Assembly: GCF_000002995.4 (NCBI RefSeq)
Contig: NW_025062476.1
Coordinates: 3,033,001-3,097,000, forward strand
DNA: 64,000 nucleotides
Direction: 5' to 3'
From: Brugia malayi
Taxonomy: Eukaryota > Nematoda > Chromadorea > Rhabditida > Onchocercidae
The notes under the pieces were generated by a model. It was not told where the DNA came from. It did not search any database and worked only from the letters and a program-made list of their open reading frames with translations. Made by a program: the position numbers and the translations under genes. Below, piece by piece: positions 1-12,879 of the stretch. Every line of letters begins with the position of its first letter. Position 1 is the first letter of the stretch.

Positions 1-134
1 TTAATGACTGTATTGGTCATGCTGCGATAATGAAGTAAACGAAGGTATTTCTTAAAGTAATTAATTGATTGACTGTCATGACAGAAATTGAGACTAAGTC
101 ATTTCAGACTCAATATTAATTGTTTTTTTTCTAG

Positions 135-1035
135 AGCTGATACCGTGTATCACTGATATGGTGAAGAATGATGAAGAGCCTTATGTCCGAGGCGAAGCTC
201 TGGCTTTGTTAAATCAAATTGGAAATCGAACGGATCTGAATAATTTAGCTGCATCTGTGCTACTTTCAGATTCCGATTCGGCTCCAAGGTCGGTTTTACT
301 TTCTGAGATATTTGCAGACGGAAATTAGCCCTCTTCTGAGTATTTTGTTTTTTTCAACTGAAATCTGTTGTATTTGTTGTTCTATATTTATGGATAATTT
401 TTAGGATTGAGGCTGCTCAAATACTACGTAATGGTCTACCACAAACGGAAAAGCTTTGTCTTGACGTAATACCGAAAATTTTGTATGATGAAGATATCGC
501 ATTGCATCGTATAGTTATCGATTTGTGTGCTGCCTTAGTTATCGATGATAGAAATGAGGAATTGAAAGGTTTACTGCTAAAATTTCTTGAGGTTAGTCTT
601 GCTGATTACGTTTTACATTATTATCATTGTTTCTGGTTAAAGGAGTACTATTTGTAAATAGCTTTTAAATTTTTTTTTTAAATTTGTAAATTTTGTAAAT
701 TTTTTGTAAAACTTTTAAACTTGTAAATGATAGATTCATTGGAAGTCATAGAATTTATATTATTAGAACATGATCTGTAATGCAATCATCTAAATGAGTA
801 TCACTTGGTAATATTATGCGAAAATTATAATTTAATTGACATAGACCGTGTTTCATTTTTAAATAGAAATTTGTAGCAAGATGAAGTAGACTGTTACGAG
901 GAATTGAGTGAAATGTTATATGGAAAAAGCAAGGAATTGGAACAAAGTAAAGATAACGATGATTTGGAGTATATATTTAATGTTTTGGCAAAGCAAGATG
1001 ACGAAGATTTTGATAAGGACTGTTACGATTTATAA
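135..1035 (+). CDS. BRAT1-like HEAT-repeat protein, C-terminal exons (5' end outside window)
   Basis: Three exons can be read: 135-288, 405-591 and 877-1035 (TAA at 1033-1035). They are joined by GT..AG introns with consistent phases (the first acceptor completes a codon from an upstream exon outside the window). The visible part, about 166 residues, is alpha-helical and solenoid-like (EALALLNQIGNRTDLNNL, then IEAAQILRNGL and IVIDLCAALVIDD). It is followed by a strongly acidic linker and the C-terminal tail DKDCYDL. HEAT-like helices ending in a DCY-containing tail are what I recall for BRAT1 and its insect counterpart, whose C-terminal cysteine reaches into the INTS11 active site in the cytoplasm. 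The helices alone fit any HEAT/ARM protein, so the name rests mainly on the tail. An AATAAA lies at about 1092. Only the 3' part is present, so full length, start and domain count cannot be judged. Confidence 0.5.
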
Positions 1036-1091
1036 ACATCCACTTTGACTTAATTCTTGTTTGTCAGTTGAAGTGATATTGAACTGCATGA

Positions 1092-1097
1092 AATAAA
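1092..1097 (+). terminator. Polyadenylation signal of the BRAT1-like gene
   Basis: A canonical AATAAA lies about 57 bases after the stop codon, a normal nematode 3'UTR length. It is followed by a T-rich stretch. Confidence 0.55.
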
Positions 1098-3875
1098 AAA
1101 AGATTGTTTTACTAGTTAAAAAGCAGTTTCGATGCGAAATTGATTTATTTCCGTAATTGTTAAACAGATATTTAAAAAATAATATATACTCAGACATGTT
1201 AGCTTCATCATCTAAGTCAATGATATTGCTCTCTTAACGTTTTCTCTTTTTTCTAAATCGCAAATCTGATCTGAATTTTTGCTATTTTTAAAGATCTCAT
1301 GTTTTAAAAATGTTAATAATTGTATGTATCTGATTATGATTTTATAACTCTTTTTATTTTGTAATTCATAACTCATTATTTCCTAGTAATTCATAAATCA
1401 ATTATTCGTTCGATGTATTTCTCATTTTATATTTGCCGAAATACCCGAACTAAAATTCATGAGGAAGTAAATGCAATCCTTTTGCAACAATGTATTGATA
1501 ATCACTTAAATTTGATAGCAAAGTTATGAAAAATAATGTCAGACAGAATGTGAATTTATTAAATTAATTGAATCAAAACTCGAATAATTGTACAAGTAAT
1601 CATTAATTTGCATAATGTTATCCTTGAAGTTAGTGTAGTGTTTCTGTTTGAAAGAAATACGACCAATTTAACTTTTGCTGCTTGGTGGGAACCTCCAAGT
1701 TGTTTAAAACGATAAGAATTGAAATGAGTGGGAATAATTTAAATAACTATTCAGATCTCAATGCTCTCTCTTTCTTTTCTGCGCAGCTGTGCATTTCAAA
1801 TTTCCGATAAACCAGAAGGAATTAATTGAAGTCTTATAAATTCTCAGGATTAGAAATTTCCATATCTTAAAAAGTAGGTTTAGAATATAATAATTATAAT
1901 AGAGCAGAATTGTAGTATTTTTACTTCCTTGCAGTTTATACATTTCTTTTAATTTTTGTCTCTGCAAATTCTCAAAAAAAAAAAAAAAAAAATTAATTAC
2001 TATTATAAATTCATCTTTTGCAATCAAATAGTTAACACTTTCAAGTGGGAAATTAATCTACTTTTGTTATTTCTATTTTAATTTTCGTTCACAATCATCA
2101 ATTACTTTCCGATCTTTATGCCATCTTAAAATAGTTTTGAGTAAATTCAACTGGTATATCCTTGTTACTACTTGTGAAATTTTTATTAAAAGATCAACAA
2201 AACATCAAACTATCTGATCTTATTAATTCTCCACATATATCCACAAAAAGGGGTTATCCCTGTCATAAATTTGTTCTTCCACAGTTTTTACTTATCACTT
2301 CCCGTCTTCCCCTATCATTGATAAAAGAATTGGTACGGTTGGAAAATTAGGATTAGAATAATTTTGAAGAAACTATGGAAGCAACTTCAATCTGCATAAA
2401 TAATTTAATCAAATATTCGAATTGTTTGGTTTTCTTCGCCCTTTCGTAGTGTTCATCTCTTTGATATTGATGAATATCCATCTGTTGGATGTTTAGTGAC
2501 ACAAATGTTGACATGCAAATGAGATAAAGCCTATTGTAAAGACCTCAGTTGTCCTTATCACAACTAATTACAATCATAAAATTATTTTATATCAACAACA
2601 ATACGGAATTAATTATTCCTCATATTTCTATCAATTGCTTCATCAAATGCAGTGTTGTTTATAAATAAATCAAAGAAGGAAGTGTATTGAGGATACAAAT
2701 GTATAGTTAAAAGAAAGTTAACAAAAATTTCTGTATAACTGTCTGATTTACTTAATTTTTAGACGGATGTCTGATTTACTTAATTTTTAAACAATGAAAG
2801 TTAGCTTAGAAATACTTAATTACTGGTTAGACAAGTGGATAGCAGATTGGATAGAATAGAATGTTACAGAATGAATTAATTCAATGAAATAATGAAATGA
2901 TTCAGCAATGGAAGGCTTTTAATTTAAAATAAGTAGAGGAAGATTTGTAGAGAAAATATTTTTCTCTATAGAAAGAGAATATCTTTCCTTCTCTTTCTCT
3001 AAAGAGAAAATATTTTTCTATCAAGAAAACAAAAATTTAATATTTGTATGAGAGATGACTGACAATTCCTAACATATAATAATACATTTACATTCAAACA
3101 TTAACATATACATAAAACATACAAAATTTAAATGTATCACAACTATTGCTATGTAGTGCTTTAAATGTTACCTTTATTAGCTTACATATGCTTACACAAG
3201 TAAAGTATACTTGACATAATTTTTTATCGGAACTACCCATTATATGCTTCCTACTCTTTATTTCCATAAATAATAAATCAATTTCATGATTATATAAGTG
3301 AAATAAACATATGATAACTGAAGAGGAAAATGCTTCCCTAAAAGAATTTAATCCAAATATTTCTGAACAATGTTTGAAAGCAATCATAACAAATCAAAAT
3401 TAACAATTCAAATGAAATCAAAAAAAATGTATAAACAAATGAAATCAGTGGAATTTGTTGACATGTATTTGGTTTTGATTGAAATTATGAACGGAAGAGA
3501 TGAAAATTGTATCATTTTCGTGAGTTATCGTATCCTTTCAGACATTCCCTGAAAAATATATTTGCTATTGTTGATGAAAATTAATAGTAATATTAAACTA
3601 ATTGCATAGTTATATTAAAAATTATGAATGTCAACCTTTTTGTTTCCTTTTCTAATGGTTTGTATTATTGGAAAGTTACTTCGCACTTTTTCGTAAAATC
3701 ATAAAATCCTTTAATTATTGTCAGTCCTTTTCTCGTTTGTCATCTTTTGATTGAAGTATAAATAAGATTGAAATTAGCTTATAGTAAGACTGGAAATGTT
3801 ATTTGATGTGTTTGCTTTACCATAGTTTTAATTATAAAGTAGAAATTATTAACCAAATGTTTGTTGGAGTAATTT
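1098..3875. other. Intergenic, AT-rich, no gene seen
   Basis: This is the space between two convergent genes. It holds a 19-nt A run near 1976-1991, an imperfect purine/pyrimidine repeat (GAGAAAATATTTTTCTCT-type, inverted copies) at about 2950-3015, and short random open frames with no recognisable protein. The 3'UTR of the minus-strand elongase must extend into its right end, but no clear AATAAA (TTTATT on this strand) was seen close to the stop. Confidence 0.5.
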
Positions 3876-6800
3876 CTATTCGATTTTCTTCTGTAAAAAT
3901 TTCTTGGGTTTCATATATGCATCATAAAAGTATCGTATGAAAAGTACAGCAAATGAAGAATAAATCGCAAAACCAAGTGCCAAATTATCCATCGACTGCT
4001 GGCAAATCTATGAAAATTTTGTAACAATTCAAATTTACTTTAAAAATGAAAAAGTTCAACTAATAAAATTTCATTAAACAAAACATCCATGGAGATGATT
4101 AGTGGGCATTTACAGGAATTTCAGCAACACTTTTTGATACAACGATAATACATAACCATTGTACATTATTAGCCTTACAGAAGGAATGCTTATGATAGGA
4201 ATCATTAAATTACTGAATCAAATTCTTTATTTTACTGTTGAACTTCGAAGCATTTATTGGTTATAATATCCGATAGTACTTTATGTTTAAAAATTTCGAA
4301 ACATGAATTTCCATATACTTTGATACGACTCTTATATCATATTAAAATATAACTTGGTCAGTTTTTATCTCAAAATATATTTTTTATATTAATAATGGGT
4401 ACTTTTTTCTTTTTTTTGTGATCGGCAAAAAAAAAAAATAATATCAAATTATTTTTTTCTTCTTCTTCCTAAAAAAGTTATTAAATTATTTTCTCTTCTC
4501 TCCTTAGAAGTCTCATATTTTGAAAGTAGTAAATTAGTTTTATTAAATTAGTAAATGTTCGAGTTTTGACTTTTATTAATAGATTAGAATGATACCATAA
4601 CTTACAGCATTTTTGAGCTTCTGTTTTAGTACCACTATGGAAATGAGAACACCAACAAGCATTTGTGATGTTTGTAGCACAGTAACAAACATTGAAAGTA
4701 ATTTCGGTAGTCGAATACCTAATGCTGTGATGGAATAGTATGCATACATTATAGAATGTACAAAGAAATTCATCATTATGAACCAACGACCAGAAGCTGT
4801 TAATTCGATTGCTGAAAGTGAAATTATCACTCACATTTTTTATGCTTAGTGATAATAAGACGAAAGTTTGGTATAAACATCTATTCAAAAGTTGTGATAC
4901 AAACAAACAAACAAACAAAAAAAAAACTTCGAAAAAAGAGAAGCCAAGAAGATAAGGAGATCATGTGGAAATAATAGCCATAGCTTTTTTAATTATAATT
5001 TAATTTTAAAAAACGAACAAAATTAAAAGTAAGCAAAAATTGTTCACCTGCATTCCAACTATAGATAAGAACTACAGCATGATGATACCAGTGCAAAAAT
5101 ATTAATGGCTTCTTACGCATCAACAAAAAAATCGTATCACCAAGTTCAACAACTTTCGATGTCGCAAATGCGAAAGCCCATACAGCGGCTGGTTGAAAAG
5201 GTGAAATTGAATAGCAAACTGAATGCACAAATGGACGTGTGGTTAGAGTACTGTAAAATTCTTCCCCAAATCTAAAAAATTTTTTAAATTACATAAAATA
5301 AAAAGAAAAAAAGATCATTTCATCAGTTCATTTCTTCTTTTTTACTATAAATTCTATTTTTATTACAATCTAAACTATTCATATCAAATAAGTTGTGAAG
5401 AGAAATTTTTCAATATTCTTAAAATGAATTATATCAACGTCACTTTTTATAAACTTTATACCAACAAATTGTTAGTGATGTGAATTAATGAATTGTTGGA
5501 TGATCACAAAAAATCATTCTGTTAAAGCTATCAAAAAAAAAAAAACTATGAAATTTCTTATTTACCTGTTAAAAAAAAAAAAAAAAAAAAATGAACTGTC
5601 GTGTTTATTCCCTTTTTTTCAAAATAGTACAATTATTTTAGATTTTAAAAATTTCGAATACAAAAATTTAATTTCTTTCCTTTACCTGATTGTTGCAATA
5701 AGACTGAATACAGAAAGGATTGCATTCCATATGCATAATGGCAATCGAAGATTCCAAGCTTTCCGAGTTCGTTGATAACGTTGTAAAGCATGAATTAAAC
5801 ATACATAAATAATAGCTATATATATTGAAGTGCCCCAATGCTATAATTTTTGAATTTAAGAATTCAGATAATCTGCAATAAATGAAAAGAAAATTGAACA
5901 GTAAATAAAGATAAATTTATTTATTTTTTGTTATCTATAAATAAATGTTTTAATAAAATATATTACAATTTGAAACTAAAAGTTAAGAAACTCCACCGCT
6001 TCCTTCTAGCCATCACTTTACTTCAATTTTGATGCAAATTGTTCATTTTCCTCCAATGAAAAACAAGATTCTTTTTTAATTATACCCTAATTCAGATCAT
6101 CATATAGTTTTAAAAAATTAAATTACAATACAAATCTTTCTCAATACAAATCTTTCTCTCTCTTCAATTTCTAAAAATTAAAATCTATTTTGTACGACAA
6201 GCATTTTTTTTTTCTTTTCTTTTTTTTTGCTTTTAATTGGATCGGAAGTAATTGGAAATAACATTTAAATTAGAGAATATAAGATATGTATCAACTAAAA
6301 TTTCTTTTCTTTCTTCATATTAATATTAAATGATACTTTAATATTAATAATATTCTATTTACATAGCTAAACAATTGAATATGTTTGCTTATCAGACAAT
6401 ATTGTTTATTGTTAATCATAGTAGTAATGATAAAACAATAACCAAATGATCATGATAAACATTAATAGCGAAGAATGAAAATAAGTAATTATATAATTAT
6501 GCTACTTTATTTTATTCGAATAGACAACAAAAATTAAATGCTATTCATTTATCATTTCTATTTTTTTATCAGTAGCGATATGGTTTTTTAAAGATAATAT
6601 GGTTGTGTATAATAATCATATCCTACTTTACATACATTTAAATTTTAAATGGCATATTTTATATATTCGTGCTGCCTAGTTTTTAATAGGTGCTAAAATA
6701 TACCAAAAAAAGATTTAACCAATGCCAGAAACTTTCATAAATAAACTGAGAGAGAAAGAAAGGGAGAGGGAGGGAGAGAGAGAGAGAGAGGGAAGGAAAT

Positions 6801-7704
6801 ATAGACGAGCATTTGTTCATTTTGAAAAAATTGTGGACAGGATGAAATATCGATGATGTTATTGAATTATTAATGAAATAGGAATGAAAAATTTTCCCCA
6901 TTTAATTGAAGAAACATACAAATATACAATTCATATATATTCAACTTTAGAAATAAAAAAAATTATACCTAGCCTACTAATAACATTTGCAATACTTTAC
7001 TTCTTTTTAAGTGATAATTAAATTTTCAGCACTACTGAAAAGTCAGTGCCTTTTTGACGAAGCAGAAAAAAAAAAAAAAAAAAGGAATTTTTGAGTGCAA
7101 CAGGAAATATTCAATAATACTTGGTATATTCTCAAATTGGCCAATTTCCTTTTCTGATAATGAACAGCACTAATAATTTTATACATCAAATTCTATTTTT
7201 TTAAATTTTGCTTATGAAATGAAATCTCTAAAATATTTATGTCAACTGGAAAAAGTTAAAAAGCTTGCATTAGTGCTTCAGCTGCTTTTTGTAAGTCAAA
7301 ATAACACAGTTTAATCAAATGGAAAAAAATTTTCAAAATTTTACTAAAAAATGAAAGTTCGAAGCATCAAATATGTATTGCATATAACAGATTTCCTTTT
7401 ATTTAAATATTTAAGTTATTTTTTAAATATACTTAATATTCAAGTTATTATTCAAGTAAGGAAGAGAAAAAAAAAAGTAAGAATTATCACAAACCTTGGA
7501 AAAGAACAGTTGTACTGCTACGGGATTCCAGTACTTCATTTCCAAATTGTAATTCAATGTATAATTATATGGTGCATAGAAAACTTTTTCAGCTGGTCCA
7601 CGCCACACTTCAAATTCCGGATAATTGAAATCGGAATAGTGTTGCCGTTCTTTCATATCTTCTGACCAAGAGTAACGACCAAATAGCTCCTTTCGCCTTA
7701 TCAT
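3876..7704 (-). CDS. ELO family very-long-chain fatty acid elongase (ELOVL6-like)
   Basis: This is predicted to be the 3-ketoacyl-CoA synthase that performs the condensing step of fatty-acid elongation with malonyl-CoA in the ER membrane. Exons read on the minus strand are 7704-7495, 5840-5686, 5271-5048, 4811-4606 and 3998-3876 (stop TAG). Phases agree throughout, giving 305 aa, a normal family length. Diagnostic motifs are KVVELGDTIFLLMRKKP (about 161-177), the histidine box HWYHH (182-186), and downstream MMNFFVHSIMYAYY. The chain has several hydrophobic membrane segments and ends in KKIE, a dilysine KKXX ER-retrieval signal. The pattern around the histidine box is closest to the ELOVL6/ELOVL3 saturated-chain branch. 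Substrate preference is inferred. The start ATG (7702-7704) is chosen as the first Met in frame; a candidate SL acceptor (AAACAG) lies just upstream. The last exon could begin three bases later (3995), which removes one residue. Confidence 0.88.
5841..7494 (-). other. Large first intron of the elongase gene with microsatellites
   Basis: This intron of about 1.65 kb is unusually long for the locus, where the other introns are about 230-610 bases. It contains a GA-rich microsatellite at about 6748-6795 and an 18-nt A run near 7067-7083. No exon-like coding stretch was seen. Confidence 0.6.
6748..6795. repeat. GA microsatellite
   Basis: Imperfect (GA)n/GGGA purine tract inside the elongase first intron. 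An open frame read on the minus strand through it (Ser-Leu repeats) is only this repeat. Confidence 0.9.
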
Positions 7705-10140
7705 AAATAATATTAGTACTGTTTAATCTAACATTTCGTTTAAATGGATTCAAATGGATGACAAATTATCACATCATTATATATATATGATAAGAATGCA
7801 AATAAATAAAAGAATTAAATTTATTCGAGGAAAAAAAAATTGGATTGCTAGAAAATGCATGCTGATGTTTGAAAAAAATAAATCAGTCAATTAGATTGTG
7901 CATAAAAGAATTATGTATAATCTAATTAATCAATTAATAGATTAACTTAATATCAGTATATCAGTATTAGCATATTTTCGATCTCGAATCTTAAGGGGTC
8001 AATGTTAGAGTATATAATGATGCTAAAAAAAAAAAAAAAAACAATTTCAAAATATGTAGGAATAAATGCAATTCATATTAACGCCATCATTTCTCGATCT
8101 CGAATTTCGATCATATAATTATTAAGGCCTTTAAATGATATGCTAATAGAATAAGCAAAGTGAGCAGTGCTAATGTACTTACTAAACATAATGTAATTAA
8201 TTAAATATTCTGCTTTATGCTTATTTCGTTCGCACATGCACACACACACACATACACACACACACATACATACATACACTTTTAAATTCATTACATTCAT
8301 TTTTTATTTGAGAGGAAAAATATGAATGAATGAATGAAGTAGAAGAAGGCAAATGAACGGCTGTTTCTTAAAATGTTTCCTTATCTAAAACGAATGTTTT
8401 AGGCAAAAAAATCCTTCCTTCCCAGCTGCACTAAACTATCAATTTCACATTAACATCTGTTTATCAATTTAATCACTGTGAGAGAGAGAGAGAAGGGAGA
8501 ATAAACGGAAACTAACAAACAAAATAAAAATTACTTCACAAATTTTATAATATTTAAGAAAGCAAATTTTCCTTTCTTTTCTTTTGTGAATAATTACATG
8601 CTAAATATATATATATTTTAAAGTTACGTTATAAAAATAAATTTCAGAAAGAGAAAAAGAACAGGGTAAAACAATATTATATGATGGATAATCAAGTATA
8701 GTCTATTATCATGTATGCAATTAATTAATTAATTATTATGCTTCTCAAACTTGAGCCATATTATATATGTACATATATAATCAAATATTAAAATTATTGA
8801 TATGGAATGCAAGATTAAAACATTTCACATATGTATTTGTGGGAGCTAAAATAATATATAATAACAAACTAGTAATTATCACTAAGCTGCTTATTGTTAT
8901 CATATCACAATAATCATCAATATAGTTAAAACCAGTCTTTGAAGAATACTCGCAATTTATTTATTTTTAACAAATATTTAAAAATTGCTATCATAGCTAA
9001 TTATTATCACTAGCTGCTATTACTACTAACAATTTATATCACATTTTCATCTTAATTATTGTCTGAAATGAATGAACGAATGAACAAGCAAGAAGTGATT
9101 CAATGTCTAAAGAATGGTCAGTTAAGATGAGTGAATGGATAAGACTAACTTTTAAAATCTTATTTTAGGATTGGGCAAATGGTATTCTAAAATATTGAAT
9201 TTCTCGATTAAAATTTCTTGTGGATCTAAAATCGATAATGCAAAGTTTGATAAATGTAAAGTTATCATACCTTCCTTTTTCTTTTGTCTTCATATCTTTA
9301 TATTTAATTCTTATCATTCTTGTTAAAAATATCTCACCGATGATAATGATAAGACAAGAATGACACAATTAACAGAGAAAAACTTTACTCTAAATTGACT
9401 AATGAATCATGTGATAAATACAAAAGTTAAAGTTAGTAATAAAATAGATAATCAAAGCCTTGAACTTTAGTAAATTTGAAAAATTTTTCTCTTTATTCGT
9501 ATGCCATAATTAAAAGCTCCGATTATCTATGCTTCTATTTTTAGACATTGTAAAAAAAAGCGAAAGGAATATTTGCTAAACTAGCAATTATATCTTTCGG
9601 TACTCAAATATTTGATTAATTTAAAATAAGTATTACCAATATCGATCAATGAGTGACAGTGTGACATTGCAAAAGCATTAGATGGGTATTAAGCCTCACT
9701 TTAGCTAATTAATATTTTAATGAAAACTTGTAAATTTCACTCAGCTACTCAAAGTTGTTATTTTCATGTAAAGGAGAACATGTAAGCCATATAAGTTAGA
9801 TTAAAAAAACGTGTAAATCATATAAGTTAGAAAAAAACGCACAAAACTACGTGTACGCATATAGTTCGAAATGTTTCTACGTAACGTAAAAGCTATATAT
9901 TCGTACCAAGTATGTAGTGAAATTTATAATTTTAGTGATAAAGAGGAAATGCGTGAAGTAGATTATAATTTTATATCTTATGATAAGAGATAAGAAAGGA
10001 GTGAAATTATTTTATATACGTGAAAATTCATTCTAATTTTATATACTATTATTTGTTATTTTGATATTTAATGCTTACTGTACGATTAAATCAATTTAAC
10101 TGTGTCATTAAAATAAGCAAAAACAAAGAAAATTCGCACA
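7705..10140. other. Intergenic, simple repeats, no gene seen
   Basis: Upstream flank of the elongase gene. It contains a CA/CATA microsatellite (8231-8279), a GA tract (about 8479-8500), a GAAT run at about 8318-8338, and a small degenerate tandem repeat at about 9781-9840 whose units share CATATAAGTTAGA followed by an A run and ACG. No protein-like frame was recognised. Confidence 0.5.
8231..8279. repeat. CA/CATA microsatellite
   Basis: A (CA)n tract interrupted by CATA and ending in (CATA)n. The Cys-Val rich minus-strand frame across it is a repeat artefact. Confidence 0.9.
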
Positions 10141-10201
10141 AAAGAAATTGGTTTCGTTTTCTCAAATCGATAATTTTGCAGAAGGTTTTCAGTTAAGCTT
10201 A

Positions 10202-10480
10202 AAAGACTCACGTATCCTATCAAAGACTCACGTATCCTATCAAAGACTCACGTATCCTATCAAAGACCCACGCATCCTATCAAAAACTCACGCATCCTAT
10301 CAAAGACTCACGCATCCTATCAAAAACTCACGCATCCTATCAAAGACTCACGTATCCTATCAAAGACTCACGCATCCTATCAAAGACCCACGTAACCTAT
10401 CAAAGACTCACGCATCCTATCAAAGACCCACGTAACCTATCAAAGACTCACGCATCCTATCAAAGACCCACGCATCCTAT
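10202..10480. repeat. 20-bp minisatellite, 14 copies
   Basis: The unit CAAAGACTCACGTATCCTAT repeats head-to-tail about 14 times with exact 20-base spacing. Variation is confined to a few positions: GACTC/GACCC/AACTC and CGTATCC/CGCATCC/CGTAACC. The 20-bp period is not a multiple of three, so the open frame running through it shows a 20-residue period only because three units make 60 bases. It is not evidence of coding. The array ends abruptly against a pyrimidine-rich stretch (about 10481-10550). Confidence 0.95.
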
Positions 10481-11328
10481 CTTCTCATCCCTTCCCGCCT
10501 CTCTCGTCTCCTTTTGTCCCTCTTCACTCCTCTTTCCCACGTCTCATACATCCCTAAAAACCAGGCGATAATAATAAATTGCGATACGTGGTTGACTTAC
10601 ATCTCATTTCTTTATTGCAAACTATTAAATTTCTTTTGAGAAGTGTGTGACACGCGCGCATGTAGACAGACATACATACATATACAGACGAAGACAAGCA
10701 CGTGAATGCAACATACACAGGCAAAGAGAAGTACGTATGAAGACAAAAAGAGATACGTAACGTACCATATACAGACAAGCATTCACACGTACGGAGAATA
10801 CACTCATTTATACTACTACGTCTAATATATACTTACATTTCCATTGGATCATCTCATCTCTTGATGTGTTACTAATATTCGCTTAAATTTGCTCCTTCCA
10901 TCTAGCAATAACTGATATATCACAATCATTTTTATAATTAATTTCCGGAAATTCGTGCACATTCAAATTCAAAAAATATAACTTTGAATAAAAAGAAACA
11001 GAAATTTGCGCATTTCCGTTAAAATAGTAAGCAATAACTGATTAAATACCACGAATTTATGTCTCAGAAAGATTGAAATGTGTGAAAGGAAGGAAGGAAG
11101 GAAGAATCGAGAAATGAAATGAAATGAAATGAAATGAAATTTCAGTTGTAAATTGCTGAAGCAATGAAAGTAGCAGAAGGATTTCGAAATGAGCAACCAT
11201 CGTCACATTTTAAAATAAATTTATTTGAGAGATTCGTTAAAGAAATGAATGAATAGCAATGACTCTTCTTCAACTCTAATATTGCTACTGCATTAACTGC
11301 AATTGCAGTAACATAATTAATGCCATAA

Positions 11329-11456
11329 AAAAGGCATTGCTCATCAGGCCTGATGCTTACTAGGCCACAAAAAAGGCATTGCTCATCAGGCCTAATGCTT
11401 ACTAGGCCACAAAAAAGGAATTGCTCATCAGGCTTAATGCTTACTAGGCCACAAAA
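11329..11456. repeat. 42-bp tandem repeat, three copies, with internal palindrome
   Basis: Three adjacent units of 42 bases begin AAAAAAGGCATTGCTCATCA and end TGCTTACTAGGCCAC. The first unit carries the perfect palindrome CATCAGGCCTGATG; copies 2 and 3 have lost symmetry by one or two substitutions. This is a locally GC-richer island in very AT-rich surroundings. Confidence 0.9.
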
Positions 11457-12857
11457 TTAGTGAACGCATCAATCTTTACGAGCAAAAAAAAAGAAAAAAT
11501 GCAATGTATGTATGTGCCAGTGTATAAATTATAAATAGCAAAACACATCCTTTTTTCATCCTTTTTTACTTTTTTCCTTTTTAAAAAGTAAATTTATTGG
11601 TGCAAAATTTGCAGATGGAAATGATTAAAATTACATGCATGATAACACTAAAAGTAGTGATAATGATAACTATGATGAATGATAACAGAAGTTTGATAGC
11701 TCTTCAATAGTAATTCAAAATTCAAATCCAAACGATTAATTAATTTATAGCTGATTGATTATTAGTACATATGAAAAGTAATTATTATTAATTATAATTT
11801 TAGATCAATTCTTTTCTTTTTATCATTTATCATTCTACCTTCTGCTACATGCTAATAATTAGCAGAAGGTAGGAGCAATGAAAATTCAGACTAAAGTTGA
11901 AAGTCATTGAAAGCTTGTAAGATGATTCCTCTCATCTATTATTTAAATTACTTCCCTTTCAATGGTAACTAAAAAAATCAAAAGAAATTTATTTGACAGA
12001 AAAAATTTTTCAAAAAATCTTTTGAAGCATTATTTTAATTTCAAACTTTTATGCATAAACTAAACTTATCAAATTATTTTTTTACTTCACTTTTTTCTCA
12101 ATTTTAACTCAATATATGAGGTAGTAAGGATAAGCGAATTCAAATCATTTATTCAATAAACTGAAGTACTGAGTTAAAAGGTTCATGAAAATTTGGAACG
12201 AAATTCGAACTTACTATTTATTAATTTCAGTGAATGAATTATTGTTTGCAAAAGGGATGAAAAGATTCAATGTGACTAGTAGTAATTGATAATGTGTGAT
12301 ATAAAGTGATGCAAGAATTCAAGATTTTATTGATAAGTTGAAAATGCTAAGTAGTGATTATGATAAGTTCATTTTCTAGTGAATACTAAATGAAAAGTAT
12401 AATAAATGATAGAAATAAAGATGAAACTTTTTTTTAAAAAAAAATTTAAAAGAGCGAAATGAACAAGAAGGAAAGCATGTATGTACACATTTCAATCATT
12501 TTTTTTTTTAGAATTAAGTAAATATTCAAACGTATTTGTTAGGTATAATCGTCTTATCATCCTTTTTAACAAATGAAATTTAAAATTATTTGGCCGTGAA
12601 ATGAAATTTCAATTCAAAAACGAAGCAAATTTTATTTTACCGAAAAATGTAATATTGAAATGAAATCAGAATATTAGCAGTGCTGTAGAGCGTTTTATTT
12701 CTTCGATAAAATAAAATTAAATATTATAATAATAAATGTAAATAAATTAGTTTCAGTAAAATGCTATAATAATAATAAAGATATAACGATACGATGATAG
12801 CAAAGTATAAAGAGAAGAATAGTAATCTAATTTAAGCTTTTTTCTGGGATAAAATGA

Positions 12858-12879
12858 AGGAGAGAGAGAGAGAGAGAGA
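12858..12879. repeat. GA microsatellite
   Basis: An uninterrupted (GA)n run of about 22 bases. Confidence 0.9.

Noticed and set aside
10148..10435. 95-codon frame with an internal 20-residue repeat
   Set aside because: Product of the 20-bp minisatellite: 60 bases equal three units, so any open frame through it looks repetitive.
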